Shown here: positions 12,816 through 26,892 of the stretch, piece after piece
Layout: each line of letters starts with the position of its first letter
How positions within the stretch are numbered: position 1 is the stretch's first letter
Assembly: GCA_028023455.1 (NCBI GenBank)
Contig: JAQFVV010006203.1
Coordinates: 9,582,876-9,646,875, forward strand
Direction of reading: 5' to 3'
From: Epiperipatus broadwayi
Taxonomy: Eukaryota; Onychophora; Udeonychophora; Euonychophora; Peripatidae
Length of the DNA stretch: 64,000 nt
Notes under the pieces: model-generated
Told to the model about the DNA's origin: nothing
What the model saw: only the letters and a program-made list of their open reading frames with translations
Database searches by the model: none
Translations under genes and position numbers: made by a program

Positions 12816-14444
12816 ATCGAATATAGTCTTTCCTATATCAACCTATTTTAATTTAGCAAAACATTAAACCAAGCAAAGTCATTAATTAAATGTAGATGAA
12901 TAAACCATTGAATTAAATATCTATTTAAATAGCCAAATATTCCAAGAAATATATATTTAGTAAATTTAAATATAAAGTTTAATCATTGTTGGGATGAGGA
13001 GGGGAATTTTATGACATATCAGTCACTAAAACCTTATCGTAGGCTATTATTTAGTTTAAATATCGTTTGTAAACGTTCATTTACTAATACAATACGAAAT
13101 CAGAAATTTTTAAAATAATTATTTACTTAAGTTGGATACTTTCAAGAATAGCTTATTCTTGTACCATAGCATAATATAACCACCTTTTATCTAGGTATCT
13201 TCATTCTCTATATATTATTGTGGTGTAATGGACACACCATTCATAAAAATAGATAAGGATACCAGAAATATATTTATCACAATAAGAAAACATTATTACA
13301 TATTTTTATTTATCCTCACTAAAACAATAATTGAGGCATTATTTTGGTAGGTCATAGACGGTAAAATAATTGAATTCAACAAAAGAAAATAAATAGTTAA
13401 GTATAAAACAAATTATTTATTAGCAGAGTTTAAAAAATATAAATCCGAATAGATAAAAATGTAATAATTCATCAATAGGAGAAGAATAAATGTCTTTTCA
13501 AACGTATGATCAATTTATCCTGATACTTTGATTAACACGCACATTCACTAACTGATTAATGATAATGTTTTTTGTAGATATCCATTGTAAGAAAAATTAT
13601 ATACTACCATTTTAAAATTCACTCCAAAATTTATTTTTTAGCACACAAATTGTTACGCACTATTTACCATAATAAATGTGTGTGTGTGTGTATAAAATAT
13701 ATGTATGCATGTATAAATGCCAGAGCAGAACATATGAATATATTAAATCTAGTATATGGATATTGGCAATATATATTGGGATATATAGCTGACAAGCATA
13801 ATAAAATAAACCATTTAAAAGATTGTCTTATTTTATATTAAAAAATATAGTAAGAATAAATATTTAGCAACTGCACATAGTTCAAAATACATTTTTTCAA
13901 ATTATATGAGCTTAATAAATATTAGTCTTGTCATTATATTTAATTTTTACTAGAATTTAATTAATATTCGGTGGCAGAATTTTCTCAGAAAAAAGTAATA
14001 ATTAGAATCAAATATTCCAATATAATTTCTTCTAAACTCAAATATATTTATCTCGAAATTTAAATCTTTTTCAAAACGACTGGATATGCATTTTCGTAAA
14101 TCAAATAAGTATTCTCAAGTTAGCAAAAGTAAATATTCATTACACAACTATTTTAAATTCAATACTACTAAAATTTTGGAAATCATAAAATCGCCAGACA
14201 TAGCATAATGTAAGCAAAGCATTAATTTTTATATGTTTTAATTAACTAACTTTAAAGATTTTAAAAATATTTTGAGAAAAAATGCTTTAAACAGTTCACT
14301 ACAGCATTAATTCAAATCGTGCAAGCACATATTAATTTTTTTTATTTTTTATTATTAGTCCATAGTTCTTTAATAAAACACTAACTGATTATTTAGACAA
14401 ATTTTTTCTTGAGGTTTTTTTCTGGAATATTTAATTTTGAAGAA
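12816..14444. other. No recognisable feature
   Basis: AT-rich, with a short GT/TA repeat at about 13,678-13,700. Nothing else identified. Confidence 0.5.
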
Positions 14445-14995
14445 GGAGAGAGAAAAAGACTGTTAATTTTAATAAAATCATCAAATGAATTTACAGAAAT
14501 AGACACAAGTAAATACAAAAATTAATGTCCGAAATTTGGAAACTTACATATATACCATTTAACTTTGACTATTATATTTATTACTTTCATATCTATATTT
14601 TTCCTCTACAAGAAAGTATAAGTTATTTATTTTGAATCAATTTCTAAGCTAAGATTTAAAAAATTCGGGAATACAAAATCAAATTATCATTTATTTTTTA
14701 TATTAAGAATACAATCTTTAAATTGTAAGTAGTTTTACAAACCTTGCTTTCATTTTCGTCATTAAAGTAAATTAACTTTCCTCTTTGCATTTTATCAATT
14801 TAATACAGACATAAAATTACATATTCCGATTAAAAATAAATGATAATTACTAATCAAGATAATCTTATTTATTTAGCTATTTTTATTTTGGTACTTTAAA
14901 ATGTTTAGTCAGTTTTTTTATTTGGAGTTAAGTTAACTTGTAACATAGAATATCATGTTTGGCTAAGTTCATGTAATTTTAATACCCTACTCCAA
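14445..14995. repeat. Dispersed repeat shared with 23.0-23.6 kb
   Basis: Aligns with 23,035-23,625 in the same orientation. Shared pieces include a TTTACAGAAA start, a CTACAAGAAA-type segment, TTTGAATCAA versus TTTGAACCAA, and TTTATTTGGAGTTAAG near the end. Both copies lie beside a Tx1-like LINE remnant, though on opposite sides of it. Confidence 0.6.
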
Positions 14996-15189
14996 AAATG
15001 ATAAAGCCAGGAAATGACGTACACATTTTCATTTTCTCATTATTGTCATTTTTGTTTATATTATGATTTATTAATTTGTCTTCAATAAACAAACTATAAT
15101 ATTAATTGATCTTACTTTTGGGTAACTCTGCTTGTACTGAGTACTATATTTCTCTTAACTCCTGGTTAGGACTTTGATGATTATAAATG

Positions 15190-15960
15190 TTTGCAGATCA
15201 TGTTAATTAATCAAATTAGAAACTTACTGAGTTTTGTTTTTGCTTTTAAACCATCAATACTTCTTTCAACTTCTTTTTTTTATCAATTAATATTTAATAA
15301 ACTAGATAAAGCTTGTTACATTGATTATTATACATTATTTAGACAAATTGAATTGTTTATTGATTTATATGAGACCATAGATCTCTTGAAAAAGCACGAT
15401 GCTTGTGGCATGGTGAACCATTGCAGGATTTCAGCAGAAAAGAACCTTATTCCATGTTTCATCAAATAACTGCGAGGTGGCCATAATTTTATCACGGTCT
15501 TTGAATTTTTTGACTTGGGCTATATATGCTTGCTGGGGATTGAGTGAGCTATTCTCAAAAATAGACTTGCACCTAGTCAATCATAATGCAAATGAGAGAA
15601 AAATACTTAGTTTTATGATAGCAAGTTCTCTAGTGTTAAAAGCAGCTTTCAATGTGAGTATTGTTCCAATATCCACAGTGACTTTTTGAGCTTATTAGAC
15701 TTTTAATAGTGCTAAAATGAGAGCATGTGTAGAACAGGTGTCCAAAGTTTTTTCAGTTGATGTGCAAAGTCCACACTGGGCATCAATGCTCCAGAAGCCT
15801 CTCTTTCAGACTAAGAAATGTTTGGTGGGCAGAGCTATGAGGTTCGTCTTTATGACATAATCAATGAATTTTGGCTCTATGTATAGTGATTTGAGTTTTC
15901 TGAATAACTGCCTGTTGTTAAGGCCAGTTTCACTTGGAAACACTTTGGGAATCAAACAGT
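15190..15960 (-). pseudogene. Tx1/L1-like LINE ORF2, C-terminal remnant
   Basis: On the minus strand the order is FIDYVIKTNLIALPTKHFLV, a C-x2-C motif in CGLCTSTEKTLDTC, and then KLSIFLSFALWLTRCKSIFE. Non-LTR reverse transcriptases commonly end with a zinc-ribbon-like C-x2-C motif followed by an 'ALW..R' block. The first segment matches IDYLLKLSSSLSTNHFLV of the remnant at 21.3-23.0 kb, so both come from one family. Stops interrupt the reading frame; the RT catalytic part is absent. Confidence 0.6.
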
Positions 15961-16335
15961 AGACCTCCCAGTAATTTCTTTTATTGTAGCTTCATTAAAA
16001 AAAGGTATTATTCTTATTGCTGCACTGCTTGTGAATTACATCCACAATCATGTTATCATATGATTCCACAAGTAACCTGCAATATATTAGAATTGAGAAT
16101 TGATAGCACAATATTTTTCACATATGTAATTTAATCTAAAATCCAGGAATACATTGACTGACTAGATCAAAGCTATACCCTAGATTTTCTGCCCCAAGTG
16201 TTGTTACAATCATAAGACGAATAACATCAGGTTGCTCAATTGGTATAGATAGTTCCAGGAAATATTAACTGAGCTACTATTCAACTATCCAAAAGAAGGA
16301 TGGACATTCCTTAATATTCAAGAATATAAATCCCA

Positions 16336-16396
16336 AACAAATATATATATATATATATCCATATATATATATATATATATATATCCCAGATTGTGC

Positions 16397-16436
<40 letters not shown>

Positions 16437-16443
16437 GCACAAT
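16336..16443. repeat. TA microsatellite with a 54-bp perfect palindrome
   Basis: TA repeats at about 16,340-16,384 precede a palindrome at 16,390-16,443. Its outer arms ATTGTGCATATTTCATATA and reverse complement flank a central TA run. It could extrude a cruciform or fold into one long hairpin. No flanking gene. Confidence 0.8.
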
Positions 16444-16859
16444 GACATTACCTACTCTCATCTCCCAAATGATTATAGAGATTAACACAGCAACTTTCTA
16501 TTCTAGTTACAGTATTTAACATTCACATATTGCAGGACATGATCCTCTTTTGTATATATAAAATTCAACATCTGGTTTGGTTTGTTATTTTTTTTTGATA
16601 ATTCCAAGAACTCCAAAGACCGATAAAGATTCTTTTTATTTAACTCTCTACTCAAAATTATTTTGGGTAGAATTAAAACTAAAGTTTGGTAACAGAAATA
16701 AATGCTGTTTTTTTTTTTTTTATAAAACTTCCTTCAATTTTAATTCAATTTTTTGTTCTTTCTGGCTTTCATTTTTATTCTAGACTCCCCAATGATCTGC
16801 CATAGAGCGCTATTATTATTATTTTTTAAGACCTTCATGGAAGTAATATAGGCGACTAT

Positions 16860-17580
16860 CTAATCTAATTTAGAAATTGGTTTTGCTGGTTAAAATTCCT
16901 TTCTTTGCAATTAAAACCACCAGCTAGTGGGATGCTTATATCACAAATGTATAGAGTGGTTATTCATTTAATGATCTGTCAATTAATGGCAATGAACATT
17001 TGTTTTTAAAAAATAATTGTTAATTATTTGAATGATTTTCTCTTTGGTCAGTGAATGAGCAGTCAATAGTCTTAATCTTGCCACCTGCTCCTAGAAGAAA
17101 ATGGTATATTTTTCATTGCATTTTTCTTAAAACACCTGATATATTATTTCTTTCTGGTATTATGTCCAATAATTATCCAATAGCCTTTTTTTGAACTTTT
17201 GAAAAGTCTCAAGCTTATTGAGTAAAAAAAGTCCACCAGACATGAGAGGCTCTCTATAAATGGTTATATGCGATGATCATCTTACTTTTTTCTTGTATTA
17301 CATTTAGATTAAAATAACTTTTGAGGCTATTCAGGTGCTTTACATATGCATCACCAGATTAACTTTTAAATGTCTTAATTTTATATATTGATTTGCTATA
17401 CTATGCAGATCATTGAATTCAATGAAGTTTATTGTGTCTAATGGGGTTCAATCTTGAAATTTTTTTCTTGTTAGGACTACTATTTTTACTTTAGTCTCAC
17501 TTCTTCCTATGTAATTGGGCTCTACTTAAACCCATTTGCTGAAACATATTTTTTATATCATGCCTAACCTTTTATTCTTT
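16860..17580 (-). pseudogene. Jockey/CR1-like LINE reverse transcriptase remnant
   Basis: Minus-strand reading across frames resembles the end of a Jockey-type RT. There is a DIKNMFQQMG segment, a 'K..V.....+KKNFKIEP' thumb-like block and INFIEFNDLHSIANQYIKL. A spaced 'SH.WW......L..F.K.QKKA' segment is close to the conserved 'GSHLW......L..+Q+KAIR' of this clade. Frameshifts are needed roughly every 60-100 bases, so assignment rests on motif order rather than a continuous match. Confidence 0.4.
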
Positions 17581-18660
17581 TCCATTTCCTTCTGAGCTTC
17601 TATCTTTTCCAACTGCTGATGACTTTTTCACTAGTTTCTGATTTCCATATTTTAATTGTTTTATTTCAGCTTTAGTTTTATATTGAAGTTCACTTTTCTT
17701 TTAAATTTATTTTCCTGTCTCAAATCTGTAGTTTATTTTATATTTACTATTATTTCTTTCATAATCTCTTATACCTTTAATGTAACCTTGGCATTTTGAA
17801 TTATCACTTCTAACATTTAAAGCTTTACCTTCTTTAATCCCCCCCCCATTCTTTTGGACTTCTCTGTATATTGTCTCTTACTTGATTACATTTTTCTCCT
17901 CAGTTCTTGGATATGCTTTGCAATATAGTCTGATTTTTTGCTTTCTTTTAATGTTTTTATCAATTCTTGCTTAATTTTTCTCATTTGTTTTTAGCATTCT
18001 ATCCATCAATTGCTGGCTTTCTTTTTAATACTTATTTTTCTCTACTTTCTTTTAGTATTATCTCTATAATTGCACTATGTATTAGTTCATTGATTTTCAT
18101 GAGTCAATTTTATGATTATTCCTATGCCATTATTTTGTTTGAAATGTAATTTGTTGTTCTATGTTGCATCCTTGGTCTTATTAGCTTATATTCTCTAATG
18201 CGTCTTGAGTGTTTATTTATTTCTTGTTTCCACCTTTTCCATGTTTTCTGCTTGTATCTTTTCTAACTTTCACTTTTATCAATCTAGTCCATTTCTTTTG
18301 TTTATGTTTAATATAATATCTTTCATCAATAGTAAAATTATTATTTTTACATTACTATATCATTAGCTCTCATCCCTTCTATACATCTCTCTCTAATGCC
18401 AAACAATATTATTTTACTGATTTTTAACTTTCTGCCTACTTGTCCATCAACTGTTTCTCTTTAATTCAAAGTGTTAATATACCTTGTGTTATTATATTTA
18501 TTATTTTCTCTGTCTATTTGTTTATTTATTTAGTATCATTTTCAAGCCGCATGCCAACTCTCTATGTTATTTTATTTGTATTGTTTGCTATACTAATGTC
18601 AGATTACACTCCTATGTATTCAAGCCAATACATTGCTTATGCTTTATGAGGAACATGGAT
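17581..18660. other. Strand-biased TC-rich DNA, possible decayed coding on minus strand
   Basis: The plus strand is T/C-rich, and the minus strand yields Lys/Arg-rich fragments such as GKALNVRSDNSKCQGYIKG. I recognise no family. It may be the upstream part of the neighbouring LINE or simply low-complexity DNA. Confidence 0.3.
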
Positions 18661-21289
18661 AGGGTCTTCTGGTGACTAACAGAAATATAGATAGCTGAAT
18701 AAATCCTTGCATATAAATTCTTTTCACTTACTATAAGGAACCACCTGTTTTAATGCTACTTTCTTTAGCATTCTAAAGAAATATAATAATAAACATTTAA
18801 ATTTCTTAATTAAATTTAATTAAGATTAATACTACTTGTATCATTCGTATAGCTATTTTATACAAGAAACTAAGATTGTATTCTCTGATAACTATCATCC
18901 ATAAGTATATTTTTTATATCTGAGGCTTCAACTACACCAACCCTTCTCTCTAAACAGCATTTTTATTTAAAAAAAAAAACACTTATGGATACAATACCCT
19001 CAAATAAAACTATTTCAATTTTACACTGTTAACACTCTCAGCACTTCTCCAACTCAGAAAGTAATTCCTCAGGATTGATAGTAAATTGATCATCTATGCA
19101 TTTGGAATGAAACAAAATAATTTATATATCAAAACAAATGATTTAATCTTTATTAATATCTATCATTACACATAGGAATTTACATAAACTTATATCGTAA
19201 GGATCATTGAATATATTATCTGAAAAAGCAGTGGGAAAATTATTTTTTAATTATGATAGGAGTTAAAGTATGAGCAATGATCAATATAGAATAGATACAT
19301 TTCCCCACAGTATTAGAAATTATAAAAATAAGAAAAGATATTTACAATAAAAATATGTCATCAAAAATGAAAATTAATCAAAACTATTATGAGGTTCTTT
19401 CATATAAATTATAATAAAAATAATATTCAACAGGTATATATATATATATATATAGTAAGGGTAAATAATCGGAAAGCTCATTCCTCACATATTCCACGTA
19501 TTTGGATGACAAAACTGTACCATACTTAAAGATAATGGGAAGTGAGGTTGACTTTTCTTATTTAACATTTCATATGAACTGATCAAGTCCAAAACTATAA
19601 GTAATAGATCAATATGAATAAATCTCTCACTCTGGATAACTAAACTTATAAAAGGTAAAACATATTTATATCTAAGACTCTTCCATTACATATGTGTGTA
19701 TTTCGAATAAATATACATTGAAATCAAAGGGGTATTTTATTGATCCTAAAATATATTTAGAATAAATAAGCACAATAATTCTAGGGTTTCTTTTAAAGTA
19801 ACTATCATTCTTTTTCCATTTTATATTACAATGTTATATTATTTAATGGCGATTTAATATGGTTAAGTAATATTAGTGTATGCATATTTAATATCGCAGG
19901 ATAAATATCAAAATGCCAGCGAATCTAATATGTGTGACCATAAATCTATGATAAGTGTCGACCTTATAAAAAAAATACACTAACACCAAATTTAATAAAA
20001 AAATATATACATTTTATTGATATTCAAGTGATTACATATTGTTAATAATAATAATAAACATATTTATAAAGTTACTACAGCTTTTCACACTATTAAAGAA
20101 AAAATTTCCTAAGTGAAATGGTATATTTAAGCTAGGAAAAAGTTCTTCAAACATTTGTTGAGAATTTTAAAAAATTAAGATTTTTTTTTATATAATGAAA
20201 ATATAGTTGGACAATGCAGAGAATTAACGGATGTTAAGGTGGTAAAATTAATATTTCTTTTTACTGATTTTTGCTTCTGTGTAAATAAATTAAATATTAA
20301 GCGGCAAAGTGTTAACAAAAAAAAATCATTGCCAAATTTAAACTAACCAAAGCATTTTAGTTAAATTTTTTTAATCTGGATGTTATTTCATACACTTGTA
20401 TATATTTTTCAAATAATTTTTTTTTTTTTGCCGATATAGAATCTTACAGAAACCAGAGTCAAAGTAAATTGGCACAAGAGTTTGCAAGAATTTTCTAATA
20501 TAGTTCAGTAAATAATCAACGAAATTTCTTTACGATTTATTATAGTTGAGGCCAATTATATAAGAAAACAAAAAGTTTGTTGATTTGAGAAATGATTGAA
20601 AATGATCACTTATTGGGGGCAATAAGAAAACGCTGAAGAGGAAATATTCAAAATTTAGAATGCCGTTGGAAAGCTTCAATTGTTTAAAAACACTAGTGGA
20701 CACTAGCTATGTTATCGTTATATTTTAGTTCAGAAATAGAATTAGTAATGAATATAATTAAGCATATATAATTTTTAAAGTGACAAACTATTTAAAGGTC
20801 TTAGCATTCTAATGTATATGGCAAAACTCTTATTTAAAAATTTACGTTCTTGACAATTCGTTTTTGTAAAATTCTGGGCTGATTTTTAAAATTATCTCAA
20901 TAAAATTCTGTTACAATTAATTTTCTGCTATTTTTTTCTTATTAAAAATTGCCCAACATATGAGAAATATTTGTAAATTTTTGGCACTCTCACATATACT
21001 ATGATTCTTGGCCAATATCTTTCTCTTATTTTCATTCCTAGGTATAGCATGTCAATGTATGAAACATATCTTATCATCATTCTCAGATCCCAATTTGTTA
21101 TTGTTTTTTCTTGCTTTACTTTACCCCATAATTATCATTAATTAGCTGTAATCAACATCTGATTAATAGATTTTATTTTATTTTTCACCGTTGAAAATAA
21201 ATTTTCTATTCCATTTGCTTTTCGTCACATCCCAATATAAAGTTATACGAAAAAATACAACATAACTAGCATTACCATATCCTTACACT
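18661..21289. other. No recognisable feature
   Basis: AT-rich; contains a TA run at 19,437-19,454. No coding or RNA feature seen. Confidence 0.5.
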
Positions 21290-23020
21290 ATTGCTAATGA
21301 CCATATAATTCTAGGTAATTATGTAATCTGAAAATGAACACAATTTTTTCCTTGAGACATTGTGAAGTACCATCAACTTCTGTGTTTAATCTTACTTCAA
21401 TGCTTTTTTTTACTGTCATATTACTACTTTTATAAAGAACACCTGAACTGGTGACTTGAATCACATCTCCAAAATAAAAGAGCTTTGTAGTTTTTTTCAA
21501 AAGAAAATTTATTTGACATTGAATCTGTAATGCACCTTGCAAACAGTATATTATTACATTGAATTAAATAGAGCTAAATACATGTCTAGAATCTTGAGTA
21601 TAAGTAGGAATCAAAGTCTTCAACAGTTTGATTTATTGATAGCTACTCAGCATCTTGACATTACTTTTGATGGGAAATGTCTTTGATTTAGACAATGATT
21701 GTTTTCTTTGGAGTCTATGATACATTTAGTCCTTTAAAGTTACCCAACTCCCACAATTGTTTGTGAAGCCATTCTGGGGCTAACATCTGATTTCTGATGC
21801 AAAAGCCCATTAACAGACTTTAAATGTTTCCATGCCATTTAGGTTCTGATGGCCAAATATCAATTTGCACATTGTTAGCCACATTATAAATGAGAGGAGG
21901 TGGTTACTCTAATTTTTGAAAAAATTCCAGTTTTGATAGCATTTTGAATTATCCATGCTTCTCTGTAGTCGAAAGAAACTCTTTCATTGAAGAATGTCCT
22001 CACGTGGCTTAGAGCAGAACACATGTGTAGGATATGTGTGATATTTCATCATCAGTAGAGCACAGTTAACATTGGGGGTTTATTTTGGCACATCCTCATT
22101 TGTGTACCAGAAAGTGATTTGTAGAAAGAGATGAGCTGAGTTTCAGGAGGTAGTCAATTATTTTGGATTCCAAGAACCACTGTTTTGATTTCTTTAGTAA
22201 CTTCTGATTATTTAGTCCAAGTGAGTTCTGCAAAAATGATATATTGGGGTACTTTAATTTGTATGCTCCCCAGCAAGTTGTTTTTTCCTCAAGTATGGGA
22301 TCTGTTAGGTTTGTTGTTGATAGTATGTGGTTAATTAAATCTGTTAGCCATTTTCCACCAAGAAGTAAAGGCATGTCCATAGGAGTCACTGGTATTGGTA
22401 AGTTTTGATTTGACTGTTTTAGGTGCATGGATCTCAAACCTCTGATTTTTGGAGATATAGTGTTGACACTGCACGAAGACCTAGACCATTATAATCTTTA
22501 GGCAAATCAGCATTTGCAATACTTATTGCTACCACTTTGCCTTTCCAATACAACTTTGAGCTCAGTAAATTCCTTGATGCCTCAAAAGATTTAGTTGGTC
22601 TTATGACAGGCAGATAGTAACTTAGGGCTTGGAAAAATGAACATAGTTAATAGTGTAGTTTTGCCAGCAAGAGAAAGTGACACTTTGGATAGTGAAGTGG
22701 TAATCTTCTTGGTTTTTTGTAGGATTTCATTATATATATTTTTAGACATCGACAGCTTTGTATTAGCTATAGGAAATTCCAGAAACTTTTCTGGCTGTGC
22801 TGTGAAGATAAATGGGATTGTTTTACCAGTTTTGATGTTCCATATTGATGATTTGTCATAATTGATTCGTAGGTTTAATTTCTTGGTGTATTTATTTATA
22901 ATTTGAAGCATTAACTGAAGATGTTTGTGATCTGGGAGGGAAATCGACACATCATCTACATATGATATGTGATGTATATGACGTTTCAATGAGGGAATAT
23001 AGATACCAGGAAGTCTGAAT
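21290..23020 (-). pseudogene. Tx1/L1-like LINE ORF2 remnant (RT palm to C-terminus)
   Basis: The minus strand begins at about 22,990 with the RT catalytic box YVDDVSISL (the family's YADD). Next come INKYTKKLNLRINYDKSSI, a FLEFPIANTKL block and a LSLAGKTTLLTMFIFP segment, all in the order of Tx1/L1-type RTs. After one frameshift KLYWKGKVVAISIA and DLPKDYNGLGLRAV follow, equivalent to the 'GGLG.R' motif. MDMPLLLGGKWLTDLI and a C-terminal C-x2-C...H...C-like segment (LCSTDDEISHILHMC) come last. The first two catalytic aspartates are retained, but the protein is truncated at its N-terminus and broken by frameshifts and stops. Confidence 0.75.
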
Positions 23021-23034
23021 TTTTCTCAATGAGA

Positions 23035-23625
23035 AACAGGTTGATTTGATTTTAATTAAACCATCTGATGGATTTACAGAAAAATAACTCATTATAAGTA
23101 CAAAAATTTATTTCCAAATCTTTTAAACCTATGTGTATTTTGTTCAACTTCAATTATTTATATCAATTACTTATATATCTGTATTCTTATTTCTTTTCTG
23201 TACAAGAAATGATAAATATTTATTTTGAACCAACTCCTAAGTTTAATATTTTTAAAATTAAAGAATACAGGTACTGTTGAACATTCATTTTTGATAACTT
23301 TTGCAGATTTAGTTTTATATATTATTTAATTTCAGATTTAATTTGAAAGTAAATTAATTTCCATCATTTTACTTAAGAAGTTTAATAATTTTTTGTTTAC
23401 ACATTTTAGTCAAGCAAAATATAAATCATTTTTCTCTTTCTTATTCCTACTTTTTCATTGTTTTCGTTTTTATACAATAATTACCAATCGAATAAGTTTT
23501 ATTTAATTACTCTGACTTTGTTACTTTTAAGTGTTTGGTGTGTCTCTTTATTTGGAGTTAAGATAACTTGTAATTTAAGAGGATAATTAATATATTTGTC
23601 TAAGTTTATATAATTATGATACATG
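23035..23625. repeat. Dispersed repeat shared with 14.4-15.0 kb
   Basis: Second copy of the repeat described at 14,445-14,995; same orientation, moderate divergence. Confidence 0.6.
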
Positions 23626-24054
23626 TAAGGCATTTAATTCTAGAGATTTCAGTGTTAAAAATAGATCTATTGACAGCTGGGCCATAAACTGATCAGAGTT
23701 TGTGTTCACTTTATCAAACCATAGTGCCTGGATGTGATAATAATATTTTGATGCGTTAAATTCAAATAGTATAAAAGTCAAATCTGAGTTGAAGTTCATC
23801 AGATTGTATTTTGTCTATTCAGGTTAACCAGAATATTTTTTTAAGGAAATCTATATATTAAGCCAATCTGATCACAATGTTTTTATAAAGAACATAGATT
23901 CCAACTATTGATAGAATTTATTGGTGTACATCAAGCTATTTTGCAAATGTACTAAAGCTAGATGAAAGTAATCTATTACTGAGTAAAAACAGTGCTAAAC
24001 ATTACACATTATTAATACATTGTACAGGCTTAAACCTGCATTTATATATGTAAT

Positions 24055-24240
24055 ATATGGGGGTTTGAACTCAGACTTTCACACGACCCACCATTCTCAG
24101 TGCCATCTCATATTGCTGACCCACCTGATCACACACATGTTGAAAAGATAAATAATCACCAATATACGTATTTCATGCTAAACCAGCAATCATCAGTTGG
24201 TCTAGATTACTATCCTCACACACATATATAATTATTATTG
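24055..24240 (-). mobile_element. S2-family repeat: hammerhead plus tRNA-like segment
   Basis: Minus-strand order: a hammerhead motif (24,201 down to 24,158), about 40 bases, then a tRNA-like segment. The latter contains ATATGAGATGG, GGTGGGTCGTG and the box B-like GAGTTCAAACCCCC. Copies or fragments occur at 1.5-2.5, 32.8-33.0, 36.7-37.0 and 63.7-64.0 kb. A ribozyme upstream of a tRNA-like part is unusual for a SINE. It would be natural if the unit is a circular permutation of a self-cleaving RNA. Confidence 0.7.
24158..24201 (-). ncRNA. Hammerhead ribozyme motif, S2 family, core boxes intact
   Basis: Minus strand, 5' to 3': helix I strand ACCAA, core CTGATGA (24,196-24,190), helix II TTGCT/AGCAT around loop GGTTT, GAAA (24,174-24,171), then the palindromic helix III ATACGTAT. 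Cleavage position 17 is A (24,163), and TTGGT then closes helix I perfectly. Both catalytic boxes are canonical. The weak point is a T-T mismatch at pair 10.1/11.1, normally G-C. Cleavage would fall between 24,163 and 24,162. Activity is possible but likely reduced. Confidence 0.75.
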
Positions 24241-24782
24241 AAAATATTAATTAAAGTGATTATGTAAAAATATATATATAGTTTTTCATAGTTTTAAAAA
24301 AATATTTCACATAACTTGTTTTTATTTTTAAAAATTAATAAATAACTGAATGGATGGTTAACAGAAGTTAAATATATATTAATTGAACATATTTGAAGCT
24401 TCTCATTAAAAAAAAAACTAAAAAGTTTGAAGTCTCAAGAGGCAAATATTTTTTTTATTTTAAAAAACTAAATATGGTCAATATTTCTTAAATTTTATTA
24501 TGTTTTTGATAAAAAACTAGATTAACTTATATTTAGAAAAATGCAAAAAGATGGTGCAATTTTTTTTACTTTAGAATTGTTTTATATTAAAAAAATTTGA
24601 AAAAATTAAAAATGTTAATACTAATAAACACAATCTTATATTTTATATAGACAAGCATAGAATATATCATTCTTATATAAAAAATAATTCAGTTTTATAA
24701 TTTGAAAGCAAAGTATATATTAAGAATTGAAGTATATATATATTTTATGTATCTAAATATATATATTTTATGTATCTATCTA

Positions 24783-24784
<2 letters not shown>

Positions 24785-24832
<48 letters not shown>
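24785..24832. repeat. TA microsatellite
   Basis: About 24 uninterrupted TA units. Confidence 0.95.
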
Positions 24833-24836
<4 letters not shown>

Positions 24837-24839
24837 TAA

Positions 24840-26150
24840 ATATTTTATTTTATAAACACTTCTGTTCAGTATTTTAACAGCATTACTACATTTATTGTTA
24901 TGTTTTCAATGTCTTGAAATAATTAATATCTATATGATAGTTGTAAATAAGTCAGAATCAAATGTAATAATAGTTTTGTATTATTGGAAAATATTTATAT
25001 CAGATCTTTCATTTTTATTATTTCCAATTAATTAATAAAAATAATCATAATTTTGAATTATTATTGTAATGTTATTTAAATACTGGATTAACTATTTTAT
25101 CTATATTTATTTTTGTTTACCTTTACTTGGCAAAGATGATTGTTATAACGAGTAGCTAGCATTAATTAATAACTGAATTTTTTAAAATGATACCTATTAC
25201 GAATAGGTGTTACATTATGTACGATTGTACATTGCTAAGGCTTCTTTTAATGTCCATATACTTTATTAACGTGATATATAACTATTAGTTTATTTATGAC
25301 CAGTACAAATATATGTATTATAGAACCCTAAATTGAACTAATCATTACAATGACTTCTGCATATTTATATAGCACAATACATACTTAGTCATATAACACT
25401 TATTTAGGCATAATAATGGATAAATGATTATTTGCTATAATTTGGCTTTTGCTTTATTGCAGCTTATTATATTCCATTACAAATAGCATATTAACAAATG
25501 ACCATGTTTATTGCATACAATTGACATTTCGCTACATCTTTCATGTTCTCATTACAATATTCACTTTTTTCATTATTGCTTTTTTTATGATAGAATTTAA
25601 TTTTCATATTTTTCCAATCTTTGCTTAATTGTCAAATAACAGTGACTAATGTTTTCTACATTTGTAAAGAATATCATAGCATTTACAAAAAATGGTAGCT
25701 ACATTATAATTTTTTTTGGTGAATAATAAATTCCAAACTTCAATTCCTAATATTTCTAACTCAATCTTCACCTGACTTAAAAGCAAAATAAATTACAATG
25801 ATAACAATAAATACATAATTATATGTTAGACTATTTTCATTATCTAGATGCAATTCTCAAATGTTTTTAGGAAAAACAATTTAAATCTTCTTAATCACAT
25901 TCTCTTGAAATACATGAAACTAAAGAACAAAACAAAAATAGGTGTGTAGTGTATCCATACATATCAGGGATGGCAGAAAAATTAATCTATTATCAACATA
26001 ATATCAGACCAAGTTTCCAAACTCATAACAGTTTGAAAATAATTTTATCTTTACAATAGTTGAACTTGAAATGCTGATAAATACAAACTGCATCTATAAA
26101 ATATCATATAAATGTGCAAGGATACATTTGGTGAAATTAGCTATTCCATC
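24840..26150. other. No recognisable feature
   Basis: AT-rich DNA; nothing supported. Confidence 0.5.
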
Positions 26151-26892
26151 AAAAAAATAACATGAAACAATGATTAGAAAGGAAAAGATAGATATAAATA
26201 GTAGCAAACTTACATGCATCAATAATCATATATTAAATTGGGAAACATAAGAATTTTGTCATCATCATCATCATCATCATTATTTTTAATCATTAACAAT
26301 TCACTACATGATAAAAATTTCTCTAAGTTTAACTCATCCTCTCCATTCCAAAACTTCTTCTACACATCAAATTTAAAAAACTTCCATAATTTATCCACCC
26401 TTCTCATCTGAGGTATCTTTCTATATATTTTACAATCTTGTGGGGTGAATTTACACTACCCATCTATTATCATCTCTTGTAGCAACATATTCATGACTGG
26501 TCCATATTGGTTTTATAATTATTTGAATGATGATAATGATACAATTTGCTTTTTATTCAAGTATTTCATTTTTATACTTCCATATTCATCTCATTATATT
26601 TTAGTAAATGGTCTGAAGTTTTTGAACTGCTCTTCTATTAAGTATCCAAGAGTCAGATCCTTAATAAAAAAATTAGTAAAACACATCTATTAAAAACTTT
26701 TCTTTTCGAGCATATGGACATATTTTTTTTAAATATTAAATTATTTCTGTCAACAATAGTTCATCCAAATTTAATTCTATGATTAATTTCATCCATTATA
26801 CTTCCACCTATATTATTAATCTGATGAAGCTCCAAACAAGCTTTAATTATAAGTGCCAACAGAGAAAGAATTTAAAATCTCTATTGTAAAAA

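Noticed and set aside
18440-18675. Overlapping hydrophobic ORFs as membrane proteins
   Set aside because: They arise from T-rich low-complexity DNA, overlap in two frames, and lack any family motif.
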